Notes: a model not told the origin generated them from the letters alone. 64,000 nt of DNA from an uncultured Sphingorhabdus sp. (GCA_947492905.1 CANLOL010000001.1:2148578-2212577); one strand, 5' to 3'. Shown: positions 45,698-56,100, counted from the stretch's first letter. Translations and numbers: made by a program.

Positions 45698-46918
45698 ATG
45701 AACAGAGCATATTTAATTTTATTGGCCCTGATTACCGGTCTTTTGCTCGGTATTTTTATAGAAGATGGCGCACCTGCTTGGTTAAATAGCGCTGATATTA
45801 TCGGCACGGCATGGCTAAATGCTCTGCGTATGACAGTCATTCCGCTGATTATATCCTTGCTCATCACAGGTGTATTGCAAGCTGCCGCTATGGCAAGAGC
45901 GGGCCGCATGACAGTGAAATCCTTAATCGTCATGATTGTTATTTTATGGTGTTCATCCATTATGGCTGCAATTGTGACACCGTCCTTGCTAGCATTTTTC
46001 CCATTGGGCGATGAATATGTGGTTGCTATGCAAGCCGCTCTGGGCAGTGCAGAACCCGTTGGAGAGGTCCCTCCATTTTCGGCTTTTCTACAAGCATTAA
46101 TCCCTACCAATATTGTCAATTCCGCTGGAAATGATGAAATTCTACCGCTTATCATTTTTACATTATTATTCGCTTTTGCGGTCTCAAAATTGGAAAATAA
46201 GCAACGCAATACTATCGCTGATTTCTTTGCAGCCATTAGCGAAGCCATGCTGATAATGATCAATTGGATCCTCTTTATCGCACCTATTGGTGTTTTTGCA
46301 TTAGCCATGAGCGTAGGCGCAAAAGCTGGTGCTGCTGCTTTTGGTGCCTTAATCCATTATGTATTAATCGTTACAGCCGTAGGCACTGTTGTTTGGATTG
46401 CAGCATTTTTCTTGGCCGTATTTGGCGCACGCAAAAATCCAATTACTTTTTTCAAAGCGGCCATTCCTTCACAAGTGCTAGCCATATCAACACAAAGCTC
46501 GCTTGCTTGCTTACCCGCCATGGTCAAAGGATCTCATAAATTGGGGGTCGGAAGCCGTTCAACCGATGTCGTACTGCCCATTGCAGTTGCTTTATTTCGG
46601 GCTACCGGCCCTTGTATGAACCTAGCGGTGGTTATTTACGTCGCTTATTTATTGGGGTTAGATTTATCAATCACCGCCCTTGCCATCGGCGTTGCCGTTG
46701 CCGCGACAACAACATTGGGCGCGGTAAGCTTGCCCGGATCCGTGAGCTTTATCGCCTCCATCGCCCCTATATGCATCGCAATGGGCGTGCCCATTGAGCC
46801 CTTAGTGATTTTGGTAGCGATAGAAGCCTTCCCAGATTTGATGCGCACGATAGGCAATGTCACCATGAATATGGCAGTGACAGCAACTATCGCACGATCA
46901 GAAGATGATATAAGCTAA
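45698..46918 (+). CDS. Dicarboxylate/amino acid:cation symporter (DAACS family)
   Basis: A 406-residue membrane protein of the GltP/DctA type. It begins with LLALITGLLLGIFI and has the motif TQSSLACLPAMV in place of the common serine-rich reentrant hairpin, then FRATGPCMNLAVVIYVAYLLG and VAIEAFPDLMRTIGNV. The NxxxD/T motif here reads DLMRTIGNVTMN. It moves glutamate, aspartate or C4-dicarboxylates with Na+ or H+. It converges on the amidohydrolase pair. Confidence 0.88.
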   Translation: MNRAYLILLALITGLLLGIFIEDGAPAWLNSADIIGTAWLNALRMTVIPLIISLLITGVLQAAAMARAGRMTVKSLIVMIVILWCSSIMAAIVTPSLLAFFPLGDEYVVAMQAALGSAEPVGEVPPFSAFLQALIPTNIVNSAGNDEILPLIIFTLLFAFAVSKLENKQRNTIADFFAAISEAMLIMINWILFIAPIGVFALAMSVGAKAGAAAFGALIHYVLIVTAVGTVVWIAAFFLAVFGARKNPITFFKAAIPSQVLAISTQSSLACLPAMVKGSHKLGVGSRSTDVVLPIAVALFRATGPCMNLAVVIYVAYLLGLDLSITALAIGVAVAATTTLGAVSLPGSVSFIASIAPICIAMGVPIEPLVILVAIEAFPDLMRTIGNVTMNMAVTATIARSEDDIS

Positions 46919-46922
46919 TGAC

Positions 46923-48221
46923 TTATCTATCATAGGCTTTTGGAAGCGAACCTTCGACAGGATTACGATAGCGCTCGCGCAATTTTGATTGGCGATTTGA
47001 CAGGCTTTGCTCCTTACCATCAATATATACACTCTCAACATTGGTTGATAGCTCAAGCGGATCACCATCCCAAATCACGACATCAGCAGCCCGATTAACC
47101 TGTAACGAACCATGTTTATTGGCAACGCCCATAATCTTTGCGGGCATATAGCTAATGGCTGCAAAGGCTTCGTCCCAGCTAATCCCTGATGCTCTGGGAA
47201 CTTTGTTCAAACTCACCAAATTACCAGCATATTGCGGCGTATAGCGCAATTGATGTGCGTCACGATCATCAATCATACCAATGGCAAGCTCTACTCCGGC
47301 GCGCTTCATGCGCCCATAATTAGATTGGGTCGCCGCTAGGGATTCAAAACCGCTTGGCAAATCATTTAGCGCAGAGGCAATTACAGGAACTTTTGCTGCG
47401 GCAATTTTATCTGCGACACGCCACCCTTCGCTTGCTCCGACTAAAACCAAGGATAATTTGGGAAATTCGCGTTTCAAATCGAGGACGCGTAAAATATCAT
47501 TGGCTCCTTCGACATGAACCAATAGCCTAGTCTTTCCATTAATTACGGGCAGCAAGGCCTTTGCATCTTGGATGGTCAATAAATCATCATCAAAGCTCTC
47601 ATTGCCCACTGCATAACGCTGTGCTTCTTGCAGGCTTGCTTTGAATAGCAAGTGGCTTGCGCTGCGGCTTCCGCCCGCAATGCCTGCACCCCGCTCGCCT
47701 AATTCGACAAATTGAAACGCACGTGCTTTGGTAATGGGATCAAAATCATCTCCCAAATCGGCAATAGCGCCCTGCCCTGCGAATATTTTTCCGCCCGAGG
47801 CTGGCGCGACCACAGCGCGCGTGACACCAGCTGCTCGGTTAACAGCAATAGGGCTGCGGAATGGATCAATAGATGTGCTCACATCCAAGCCAGCAGAAAA
47901 GTCGCTCCCGCCTGAACGGCTATCATTTGTTTGACGCACAGCGCCGATTTCGACCAAGCCTACGCGGCTAAATCCGGCAAAAATACCAGGTGTCACCCAT
48001 TTGCCTTTTGCATCAACGGTTTTGGCTCCCGCAGGAACCGCAACATTAGCGCCAACAGCAATGATTACGCCATCTTTCATAATGACATTAGCATTTTCCA
48101 TAGGTGCGCGCCCATCGCCAACGACCACTTTACCGCCGGTTATAGCAATGGTTTCCGCCATAGCAGCAGGCGATAGAATTAGAGCTACGCCTAATGATAA
48201 TGTTTTAATGATATTTCTCAT
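46923..48221 (-). CDS. Amidohydrolase-like secreted protein lacking the HxH metal motif
   Basis: A 432-residue protein with a signal peptide (LSLGVALILSPAAMA) and the amidohydrolase beta-sandwich plus barrel layout. At the place where active members have PGxxDxHxH, this one reads WVTPGIFAGFSRVGL, so the two first metal histidines are missing. The C-terminal MGVANKHGSLQVNRAADVVIWDGDPLE is conserved. It overlaps the active paralogue at 48218 by 4 bases, which suggests a paired complex with this one as non-catalytic or altered partner. Confidence 0.82.
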   Translation of the reverse strand: MRNIIKTLSLGVALILSPAAMAETIAITGGKVVVGDGRAPMENANVIMKDGVIIAVGANVAVPAGAKTVDAKGKWVTPGIFAGFSRVGLVEIGAVRQTNDSRSGGSDFSAGLDVSTSIDPFRSPIAVNRAAGVTRAVVAPASGGKIFAGQGAIADLGDDFDPITKARAFQFVELGERGAGIAGGSRSASHLLFKASLQEAQRYAVGNESFDDDLLTIQDAKALLPVINGKTRLLVHVEGANDILRVLDLKREFPKLSLVLVGASEGWRVADKIAAAKVPVIASALNDLPSGFESLAATQSNYGRMKRAGVELAIGMIDDRDAHQLRYTPQYAGNLVSLNKVPRASGISWDEAFAAISYMPAKIMGVANKHGSLQVNRAADVVIWDGDPLELSTNVESVYIDGKEQSLSNRQSKLRERYRNPVEGSLPKAYDR

Positions 48222-49645
48222 TTCACATCTCCTTCACCGGGTTGACCAAGCTCAAAATCGCTAACGGGCCTGCGAGCAGGATCGAAACTATCGAACATCA
48301 AAGCGCCATCAATCCATACTTTTTCAGGGCGCGAATATACGGAAAATGGATTACCATTCCACAATACTACGTCCGCCATCTTTCCAGATTTCAAACTACC
48401 GACTTTATCTTCTATTCCCAATGCTTTAGCGGCATTATATGTTATCCAACTCATCGCTTGAGCCTCTGTAATATCGAGCCCCATACGCTGTCCATCGGCT
48501 AGGGCTTTGCTCGCTTCTTGGTTCAATCGCTGAATTTGATTATCATCATCTGAGTGAATGATGGCGCAAGCTCCGCCATTGTGAATGAGTGCCGCATTTT
48601 CTGGAATGGCATCATAAGCTTCGATCTTAAAGCCCCACCAATCGGCCCATACGGCGCTGCATGCACCAGCCTCTTTTAGATAATCGGAGATTTTATAGCT
48701 TTCTACAGCATGGTGAAAAGCGGTGACTTTATAGCCAAATTCCTTTGCCATATCTAGGATTTGAACCATTTCATCCGCACGGTAACAATGGTTATGCACC
48801 AAAATCTCGCCATCCAAAACGCCAGCTAATGTTTCCATACCCAAATCACGCGTGAATTTCTCACCAGAGTCGCGCTTATCCTTATATTCTTGAGCCCTAA
48901 TCCATGTCTGACGATTAACCGCTAAGCTACCCATACGGGTTTGCGGCTTTTGATTGCGATTACCATAAACACGTTTCGGATTTTCACCGCAGGCCATTTT
49001 CATACCATAAGGCGCACCGGGGAATTTCATCTGTTGCACTGTTCGAGCGGCCACATTTTTAAGCGTGACAGAGCGGCCTCCAACAAGGTTTGCAGAGCCC
49101 GGTAATATTTGCATAGAAGTAATCCCGCCATTCGCCAAAGCGCGAGAAAAACCAGGGTCTTGAGGCCATACACCATGCTCTGCATAGACATCGGGCGTGG
49201 TTGGTGACGTAATTTCATTACCATCGCTGTGCGCGTCAACCGATGGGCTAGCATAGACCCCTAAATGGCTATGCACATCGATAATGCCGGGCGTAACAAA
49301 TTTACCTTTGCCATCAATCACTAATGTACCTTCGGGAATTGAAGCCGCACCAGAGGAGACTTCTGTGATAAAGCCATCGCGCATAAAAATCGTACCATTG
49401 TCGATCTTTTGTCCTTCGCCATCAAAGATTGTTACATTTGTGACCGCAGTTGGCGTTGAAGGATAGGCTTTATAGGTGGATGCAAAAGGATCAGATTTTT
49501 GAGACGCCGATTTTTGAACTTCTTCTTTATCGTCCTTTTTCTTTTTTGCATCAGCACTGTTTAATTCACCCAAGCCAATATTGAATGATAATCCTGCCAA
49601 CAATAGTGGCGCCCACATATATTTTGCTTTGATCGAACTCGACAT
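48218..49645 (-). CDS. Amidohydrolase, secreted, metal motif intact
   Basis: A 475-residue protein with an N-terminal hydrophobic segment (APLLLAGLSFNIGLG) and a Lys/Asp-rich linker. The metal site is intact: PGIIDVHSHLG (HxH), VHNHCYRADE, AFHHAVES and CAIIHSDDDNQ. It belongs to the imidazolonepropionase/prolidase-like group of amidohydrolases. Upstream lies a POT peptide transporter, so a role in hydrolysing a peptide-like or cyclic amide substrate is a reasonable inference. Confidence 0.87.
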   Translation of the reverse strand: MSSSIKAKYMWAPLLLAGLSFNIGLGELNSADAKKKKDDKEEVQKSASQKSDPFASTYKAYPSTPTAVTNVTIFDGEGQKIDNGTIFMRDGFITEVSSGAASIPEGTLVIDGKGKFVTPGIIDVHSHLGVYASPSVDAHSDGNEITSPTTPDVYAEHGVWPQDPGFSRALANGGITSMQILPGSANLVGGRSVTLKNVAARTVQQMKFPGAPYGMKMACGENPKRVYGNRNQKPQTRMGSLAVNRQTWIRAQEYKDKRDSGEKFTRDLGMETLAGVLDGEILVHNHCYRADEMVQILDMAKEFGYKVTAFHHAVESYKISDYLKEAGACSAVWADWWGFKIEAYDAIPENAALIHNGGACAIIHSDDDNQIQRLNQEASKALADGQRMGLDITEAQAMSWITYNAAKALGIEDKVGSLKSGKMADVVLWNGNPFSVYSRPEKVWIDGALMFDSFDPARRPVSDFELGQPGEGDVK

Positions 49646-49676
49646 GATTTTGTCCCTTAACTAGATTAATTTACGC

Positions 49677-49705
49677 AAAAAAAGGGGCAGTCAAAACCAC
49701 CCCTT
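49677..49705 (-). terminator. Terminator after the peptide transporter gene
   Basis: On the reverse strand AAGGGG and CCCCTT (49705-49700 and 49687-49682) form a 6 bp stem with a 12-base loop followed by a run of T. It lies 13 bases after the POT stop codon and 32 before the amidohydrolase start, so the two amidohydrolases probably have their own promoter or depend on read-through. Confidence 0.75.
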
Positions 49706-49717
49706 GATTTCTATTTT

Positions 49718-51469
49718 TTAAGCTTTTTGAGCTTCACCTTCAACTTCAACTATATCATCTTGAAGCGTATCCAAATGCATCAGCTTTTTGATGAGTGGTG
49801 ATATTATGACTACAGCTACACCAACACCAACAGCCACCCAGCCGATTTGAGAATAAACGCTCATTACAACTTCACGACCAACGTCTTCTCCGCCTGCTTT
49901 ATCAGAACCCGTAGCACCAGCGATAAGACCAGCAACAAAATTACCAGTAGCTGATGCAAAAAACCATGTTCCCATTATCAATGAAGCCATATGCGCAGGC
50001 GCTAATCTATTCATAGCTGATAAGCCCACAGGAGAGAGACATAGCTCGCCCGTTGTATGCAGTAAATAGATTAAGAATATAAATAACACAGGAATTAAAG
50101 CTTCGCTTCCAACAGATGCAGCCCCCCATACTAATACCAAGAAACCAATCCCTAACTGAATGATAGCAAGGCCAAATTTAGCCGGAGTTGATGGTTCAAT
50201 TCCTTTTCGCGCTAATGAAGTCCACAACCATGCAAATAATGGAGCAAGCAGCACAATATAAATGGCATTCAATGATTGGAATTGAGGCGCTGTTGGCTCC
50301 CACCCAAAAACAGTTCGATCTACATGTTTATCTGTCAGCAAATTCAAAGAAGAGCCAGCTTGCTCAAAAAGTGCCCAGAAAAGAATTGAACCAACAATCA
50401 AAAACATTGCAGCAAAGATACGGTCTCTATCTTCATTAGGCGTCCCAAAAGATTGCCAGATAACTACGATTAACGATAGGCCAAAACCAATAAGTGCAGT
50501 ATTTTGAGCTACAGTGTCAGTTAAAGCACCTAGATAAAGCCCAATAAAGCCAACAATTGCAATCAATCCACCCAATCCAAATAGATATACTGGCAATTTC
50601 GGTGCAGCCGCAAAAGAACCGTGCACAAATTTAAATGTTGCAATTCCCAAGACATATAAAACTAGAATAGTTCCGCCTATACCAAGCAATGTTCCTACTT
50701 CTTTTTGATTTTGTACAAGCCACCAGCAAAGCGCTACTGCTAATAGTCCAACAATATAAATAAGCCATTCGAACTTAATTCCAGCAACTTTTGAAGACAA
50801 TTTAGCAGGGTCAGAAGACTCGCCACGGCCAAGTAATAATGGCTTACCAAGGACAAAAACAATTAAACCCAGTAACATACCAACGCCAGCCGCACCAAAA
50901 CCATATGACCAACCATAATCTGGATGCACACCCAAATAACCACAAACAAGCGCTCCTAAAGCTGCGCCCAGATTAATGCCCATGTAGAAAATCGTGTAGG
51001 CGCCATCACGGCGAATATCAGTCCTTGGGTATAGCTGGCCTACAATAACTGAAATATTAGCTTTTAGGAATCCTGAACCCACGATAATAAATGCGAGTGC
51101 GAGCCAAAATATGTTAAGCCCAGCAAGATCTTGACCACCACTGCCTTCAAACCCCATCAGAAAGTGTCCAAATGTCAATAATACAGCACCATAAAGAACC
51201 GCCTTGCGTTGCCCGAGCCAGCGATCAGCCAGATATCCGCCTAGTACGGGTGTAATGTAAACAAGAGCAGTATAAGCCCCATAGATTACGCCTGAATCAC
51301 CCTCTGAAAATAACCAATGTTGTGTAAGATAGAATATTAGCAAAGCGCGCATACCATAATATGAAAAACGCTCCCACATTTCAGCAAAAAATAGTACAAA
51401 CAATCCTTTCGGATGTCCAAACATTGTACCTTTTGCGTCTCCGCTCTCGGTATATCCAGATGATGACAT
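49718..51469 (-). CDS. POT/PTR family proton-coupled oligopeptide transporter
   Basis: A 583-residue membrane protein of about 14 helices. The family motif ExxERFxYYG reads FFAEMWERFSYYGMRALL. FYMGINLGAALGALVCGYLG and TTGELCLSPVGLSAMNRLAP are further PTR signatures. It imports di- and tripeptides with protons. It precedes the amidohydrolase pair on the same strand. Confidence 0.93.
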   Translation of the reverse strand: MSSSGYTESGDAKGTMFGHPKGLFVLFFAEMWERFSYYGMRALLIFYLTQHWLFSEGDSGVIYGAYTALVYITPVLGGYLADRWLGQRKAVLYGAVLLTFGHFLMGFEGSGGQDLAGLNIFWLALAFIIVGSGFLKANISVIVGQLYPRTDIRRDGAYTIFYMGINLGAALGALVCGYLGVHPDYGWSYGFGAAGVGMLLGLIVFVLGKPLLLGRGESSDPAKLSSKVAGIKFEWLIYIVGLLAVALCWWLVQNQKEVGTLLGIGGTILVLYVLGIATFKFVHGSFAAAPKLPVYLFGLGGLIAIVGFIGLYLGALTDTVAQNTALIGFGLSLIVVIWQSFGTPNEDRDRIFAAMFLIVGSILFWALFEQAGSSLNLLTDKHVDRTVFGWEPTAPQFQSLNAIYIVLLAPLFAWLWTSLARKGIEPSTPAKFGLAIIQLGIGFLVLVWGAASVGSEALIPVLFIFLIYLLHTTGELCLSPVGLSAMNRLAPAHMASLIMGTWFFASATGNFVAGLIAGATGSDKAGGEDVGREVVMSVYSQIGWVAVGVGVAVVIISPLIKKLMHLDTLQDDIVEVEGEAQKA

Positions 51470-51639
51470 ATTTGAGTTCCTAATATCTATATAATAGTTT
51501 GCAGTCTTTTTCTGCGATTCTCACAACCTAATCAAAAAATCGCGGCTGTGAAGCGCAATAATTACAAATGCACCTAATTTTATTATAATTAGCCACCATT
51601 ATGACATTTCTATGGATTAAACATTGGATAATTTGCTAG

Positions 51640-52218
51640 ATGCTGCCCATGTTCAATGATCTCTCTCAAATTTCATCCTATTTTTTAACACGCCGTTCTG
51701 GACGCCCTGCTCATATGGTGGCCCCTACCCCCAATAAAGAAACATTGTATAAAATGATGGAAATGGCTCTGCGCACGCCAGATCATGGTAAATTAGCTCC
51801 ATGGCGTTTCATTGTGATTGATGATGAACGCCGCCAAGATTTCAAAACATTATTGACCCAAGCATTTTTGCAAGACCATCCATTGGCGAGCGATAATCAA
51901 ATAGAAACAGCCTGTAAAATGGCATCTTATGCGCCCAATCCGGTCATAATGATATATTCTCCTAAAGAGAGTAAAATCCCTATATTTGAGCAAATTCTAA
52001 GCACTGGTGCTGTTGGCATGAATTTCCTACATGCCGCCCATATCAATGGTTTTGTTGGTAGCTGGATTACGGGATGGCCCAGCTATCATGAAACTATTCG
52101 CCAAGCTTTTTGCGATACAAATGAGAAAATTGCAGGGTTTTTCTATGTTGGAACATCCGACACAGAATTAATCGAACGGCCAAGACCAATAGCAAGCGAG
52201 CATATATCTCATTGGTGA
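51640..52218 (+). CDS. Nitroreductase-family FMN oxidoreductase
   Basis: A 192-residue protein of the nitroreductase fold. FLTRRSGRP is the FMN phosphate contact (RRS), ALRTPDHGKLAPWRFIVI the substrate region, and INGFVGSWITGWPSYHETIRQAFC the second FMN contact. It resembles YdjA-like single-domain members. Two start codons are possible, at 51640 and 51649. It may form a pair with the GntR gene 76 bases downstream. Confidence 0.85.
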   Translation: MLPMFNDLSQISSYFLTRRSGRPAHMVAPTPNKETLYKMMEMALRTPDHGKLAPWRFIVIDDERRQDFKTLLTQAFLQDHPLASDNQIETACKMASYAPNPVIMIYSPKESKIPIFEQILSTGAVGMNFLHAAHINGFVGSWITGWPSYHETIRQAFCDTNEKIAGFFYVGTSDTELIERPRPIASEHISHW

Positions 52219-52294
52219 TATTATCTACTAACGGCCGCAAGATTACCATATTCAAAGCTTGACCCGCCCTACTGTATTATGGCACTGATGCAGC

Positions 52295-52639
52295 ATGAAC
52301 AATAAACAGCCTGTATATCTTAAACTGTTTGAAACCATTGCACATGCGATGTTGGATGGAAAATATAAGGATGGTGATTTATTACCATCGGTCCGCGCCT
52401 TTGCAAATGAGCAAGGTGCAAACCCGCTGACCGTTGCGAAAGCATATCAACTATTTCAAGAACGCGGATTGGTGACGGTAAAGCGCGGTGTAGGTTTATT
52501 TGTGGCCGATGGCGCAGTTCAAAAATTAAAAGCGGACGAGCGCCAAAATTTCATCAATAATATCTGGCCCGATATTGATAAACATATGCGCCGCATTGGG
52601 GTATCAGTAGCAGATTTAGTAAAAAGTGAAATGCATTGA
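52295..52639 (+). CDS. GntR family regulator, YtrA-like
   Basis: A 114-residue protein with a winged helix (about 8-78), DGDLLPSVRAFANEQGANPLTVAKAYQLFQERGLVTVKRGVGLFV, and only a short helical tail. The lack of a large ligand domain is the YtrA type, often beside ABC transporters it represses; none is next to it here. It could control the nitroreductase upstream or itself. Confidence 0.88.
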   Translation: MNNKQPVYLKLFETIAHAMLDGKYKDGDLLPSVRAFANEQGANPLTVAKAYQLFQERGLVTVKRGVGLFVADGAVQKLKADERQNFINNIWPDIDKHMRRIGVSVADLVKSEMH

Positions 52640-52664
52640 ATAGTAAGAAATTAGGGCAAAAAGC

Positions 52665-54719
52665 CTAACTATCTTGCTCTTCTTCATTATCTTTTTCTTC
52701 CAACATTTTTTGCAAATTAACAGCCTGCTCTAGCTCTTGGGCAATACCTTTATCATCGGGCAATAGTTTTTGCGCTTTTTCGAGCAGCTCAACCGCTGCT
52801 TGCCCGTTCACGCCTTGCTCTAATAATGTAAAGCCATAAACACGCGTCGTGTCTATATTGAGCGGATTTATATCATATGCAATTTTTGCAGTTGCTACAG
52901 CATCATCTATGCGACCAAAAGCAACATAGCTCCGTGCTAATTTCGTCAATATTATCGTGTCATTATAGCCAATACGATCTCTGATAGATTCTAACCAGAA
53001 TATAGCTTGGACTGCATCGCCCAATTCCATATAAGTATCCGCTATTAATTTTTGCGCCATAATATCGCGGGGATTGTTCGATAGATAAGATAATAATGTC
53101 TCTCTTGCTGCATCAAAATTACCTGCCCTACGATATGCATCGACTAAGCGCAGCATCAGAGATTGTTCAAACTTTATCGTTCGCGCGTCAGAGAAATGCT
53201 TGATAGCGGCGCTAATATTATTATTGCGTATTTGTATATCGCCTACCAAAATATGGGCATCGGCAACACCAGGGTTTTTGGCCAATAAAGAACGCGCAAA
53301 ATTTAGCGCACCAACATTATTATTCCGCTCTAGTAGCGCTCTAATGTATGGGATTATTAAATCTGCTCTATCAGGGTTTTCTAGAGCAACGCTCTGAATT
53401 TCAGCAAAATTTCTATCCTCTTTCACCAAAGATATACCAGCCGCTTGATTTTGCGTCACTCTATTAAGATAAGCCGCTGCATCGCTCCTATTATCCAGCG
53501 ATTCCAATGAACGGGCTGCGATAATATTGCTATAACTGTCTGCGCCATGCTTATTCATAAAACGCATTATATTTTTATAGGCCTCGTCAAATTCACCGGC
53601 CCTATAATGGCTAGCGGCCAATAGTTTTAGAGCCGTTCTATTATTGGGTTGCATTTCTAATAATCGGCGAAAGTTTTTGATTGCTAGATTATAATTTTGC
53701 AATTCATATTCTACGATTGATGATAATAGCAAACCTGCAGGAAGGTTATTTTGCCTCTCACCTGCTTTGTTCAATAATCGGCGCGCTAATGCATATTCTC
53801 TTGCTCTAGCAGCGATGGTTGCTTGCATAAAATATGCGATGCCGCTCTGCGGTTCTAATTCTAATATCTCGCGCGATACTTCTAACATATCAGTTGCGCG
53901 GCCCGCATCACCAAGCGTTGTTGCATATTCGGTTAAAATGGGAATATCATCAGGGCTAATTTCCAACGCTCTTTCAAACCAAGGTAAAGCCGCCAATAAT
54001 CCAAATTGAGAACGGACCATTCTCCCTCTGAATTCTAACGCTCTTATATTATTAGCATCTAATTCAACGGCATATTCAACAGCTTCTATAGCCGCTTTTT
54101 GATCGCCCAATACAAAACGGAAACGGGCAATATCAGTCCATAACATGCTATTTTCTGGTGCTTTTTCAACGGCTCTATCAAATGCTTGACGCGATGCATC
54201 AATATCGCCAATCTCCATCAAAACACGGCCCAAAATACGTTGAGAATCCGCATAAGACTCAGGGCCTATATTTTCACTGGTGAGCGCTATTTTTGCATCA
54301 TCATATTCGCCCAGTAACCAATGAGCTTTTCCAAGCAGATAATTAATACGGCCACTATCTACGTCCATATTTTTTACAGACAATAATTCATTCTTTGCTT
54401 CAACGGCATCAAATAATTTCAGATTCACATCGGCAAGTTCTATCTTTGCCTCTGGCCAGCTGGTGTCTGATTGCACAGATTTTTTCAATATAACCCTAGC
54501 GGCTCTATAATTATTTTTTTCTATTAAAGGCCTGGCTTCCTCAAAATATTCTTCCGCTTGTTCACGGTCATTACCGCCAGTATAGCCCCATAATTTCCAA
54601 CCCAGAAATAATATTAAAGCACCGGAAAACATCACAGCAAGAGTGGTTAATCCGGTTTTTTTAATTTCCCGAATGACACGCTTTCTAGAGGATTGACCAG
54701 TACGATAACGGCGCGGCAT
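52665..54719 (-). CDS. prsT: PrsT-like TPR protein of the PEP-CTERM/EPS system
   Basis: A 684-residue protein with a basic N-terminus, one membrane helix (LTTLAVMFSGALILFLGWKLWGY) and TPR repeats from about 70 to 670, for example NSMLWTDIARFRFVLGDQKAAIEA and DIMAQKLIADTYMELGDAVQAIFW. It ends in an acidic tail. Position directly after prsK and prsR marks it as the TPR component of the PEP-CTERM module. It is shorter than the roughly 900-residue PrsT I know of, so it may be a distinct subtype. Confidence 0.75.
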   Translation of the reverse strand: MPRRYRTGQSSRKRVIREIKKTGLTTLAVMFSGALILFLGWKLWGYTGGNDREQAEEYFEEARPLIEKNNYRAARVILKKSVQSDTSWPEAKIELADVNLKLFDAVEAKNELLSVKNMDVDSGRINYLLGKAHWLLGEYDDAKIALTSENIGPESYADSQRILGRVLMEIGDIDASRQAFDRAVEKAPENSMLWTDIARFRFVLGDQKAAIEAVEYAVELDANNIRALEFRGRMVRSQFGLLAALPWFERALEISPDDIPILTEYATTLGDAGRATDMLEVSREILELEPQSGIAYFMQATIAARAREYALARRLLNKAGERQNNLPAGLLLSSIVEYELQNYNLAIKNFRRLLEMQPNNRTALKLLAASHYRAGEFDEAYKNIMRFMNKHGADSYSNIIAARSLESLDNRSDAAAYLNRVTQNQAAGISLVKEDRNFAEIQSVALENPDRADLIIPYIRALLERNNNVGALNFARSLLAKNPGVADAHILVGDIQIRNNNISAAIKHFSDARTIKFEQSLMLRLVDAYRRAGNFDAARETLLSYLSNNPRDIMAQKLIADTYMELGDAVQAIFWLESIRDRIGYNDTIILTKLARSYVAFGRIDDAVATAKIAYDINPLNIDTTRVYGFTLLEQGVNGQAAVELLEKAQKLLPDDKGIAQELEQAVNLQKMLEEKDNEEEQDS

Positions 54720-54721
54720 GA

Positions 54722-56098
54722 TTATACCTGCATTTGATATTGCTTTAGCAAATCATAGAGGGTTGGTCTGCTTATCCCTAATAATTTAGCAGCATTAGAG
54801 ATATTACCTTCGGTTCTAGAAATTGCTCTTTTAATAGCGCGCCTATCAGCCAATTCTCTAGCAGCTTTAAGATTGATGAAATCATCCATCTCATCGCTAT
54901 CTTCTTCTAATTCCAAATCATCGACGGAAATCATATTATCATCAGCCATAATGACGGCCCGTTTTATTGTATTCTCTAGCTCACGCACATTGCCGGGCCA
55001 TTCCCACATATCAATTGCGCTGAGTGCATCGGGACGAAATCCTTTGACAGCTGGGTTCATCTCAGCAGCAAATTTCTTAAGGAAATGCTTTGCCAATAAA
55101 ATAGCATCGCCAGTTCGTTCGCTCAAACTTGGTATGTTTACAATAATTTCTGCCAAACGATAATAGAGATCATCGCGAAATGTTTTTTCGGTAATCATTT
55201 GGTTCAAATTACGGTGGGTTGCACATACTACGCGCACATCGACAGGAATTAATTTACGGCCACCAATGCGCTCTACTGTGCGCTCTTGCAAAAAGCGTAA
55301 TAATTTTACCTGCAACGGCAATGGAATATCGCCCACTTCATCCAAAAATAACGTGCCGCCATTGGCCTGTTCAATCTTACCCTCTGTGGTTTTAACTGCT
55401 CCTGTAAAAGCGCCTTTTTCATGGCCAAATAATTCAGATTCGAGCAAATTTTCTGGTATCGCACCGCAATTAATAGCAATGAATGGCTTATCATGCCTAT
55501 CGCTGCTATTGTGCAAACCATTGGCCAATAATTCTTTGCCCGTACCGCTAGATCCTAGCAGCATGACAGAAGCATTTGTTTTGGCCACGCGTTCAACGGT
55601 TCTAGCAACCTTTATCATCTCAGGAGAGGCGCTAATAATATTGCCCAACAATGTCTCCTTGCCGACATCTTGATTGAGCTGATTCTCATTTTTCTGTTCT
55701 AATTGATGCACATGTAATGCGCGGCTCACAATTAAATGCAGCTCGTCAATATCGACAGGTTTTTGATAAAAATCCCAAGCACCAGCGGCTACGGCTCGCA
55801 TAGCACTGTCAGGTTCAGCATGGCCAGAAGCCACAATGATCTTTAGCTGCGGCATTAATTTGAGCATTTCTTCTAAAGCAGCAAAACCCTCTGATGCGCC
55901 ATCGGGATCAGGCGGTAATCCTAAATCCAATGTGACAACATCAGGCTCTTGAGCACGCAAAATAGTCAGCGCTTCTTCTCTATTGCCTGCGGTAAAGACT
56001 TCAAAATCTTCATATGACCATTTCAATTGTTTCTGAAGGCCCAAGTCATCTTCTACAATTAATAATTTAGGCATCGCTTTCATTTTCTTATCAGGCAT
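54722..56098 (-). CDS. prsR: PEP-CTERM response regulator PrsR, sigma-54 activator
   Basis: A 458-residue three-domain regulator: receiver (about 10-130; phosphoacceptor D58 in VVTLDLGLPPD), sigma-54 AAA+ (about 155-385; GSSGTGKELLA Walker A, GHEKGAFTGA contact loop) and a Fis-type HTH at the end (NISNAAKLLGISRPTLYDLL). It would switch on sigma-54 promoters of exopolysaccharide and PEP-CTERM genes. It sits 2 bases after prsK. Confidence 0.92.
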   Translation of the reverse strand: MPDKKMKAMPKLLIVEDDLGLQKQLKWSYEDFEVFTAGNREEALTILRAQEPDVVTLDLGLPPDPDGASEGFAALEEMLKLMPQLKIIVASGHAEPDSAMRAVAAGAWDFYQKPVDIDELHLIVSRALHVHQLEQKNENQLNQDVGKETLLGNIISASPEMIKVARTVERVAKTNASVMLLGSSGTGKELLANGLHNSSDRHDKPFIAINCGAIPENLLESELFGHEKGAFTGAVKTTEGKIEQANGGTLFLDEVGDIPLPLQVKLLRFLQERTVERIGGRKLIPVDVRVVCATHRNLNQMITEKTFRDDLYYRLAEIIVNIPSLSERTGDAILLAKHFLKKFAAEMNPAVKGFRPDALSAIDMWEWPGNVRELENTIKRAVIMADDNMISVDDLELEEDSDEMDDFINLKAARELADRRAIKRAISRTEGNISNAAKLLGISRPTLYDLLKQYQMQV

Positions 56099-56100
56099 AA

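Noticed and set aside
52640-52664. Terminator between the GntR gene and prsT
   Set aside because: TTAGG/CCTAA can pair, but the stem is only 5 bp and no T run follows on either strand.
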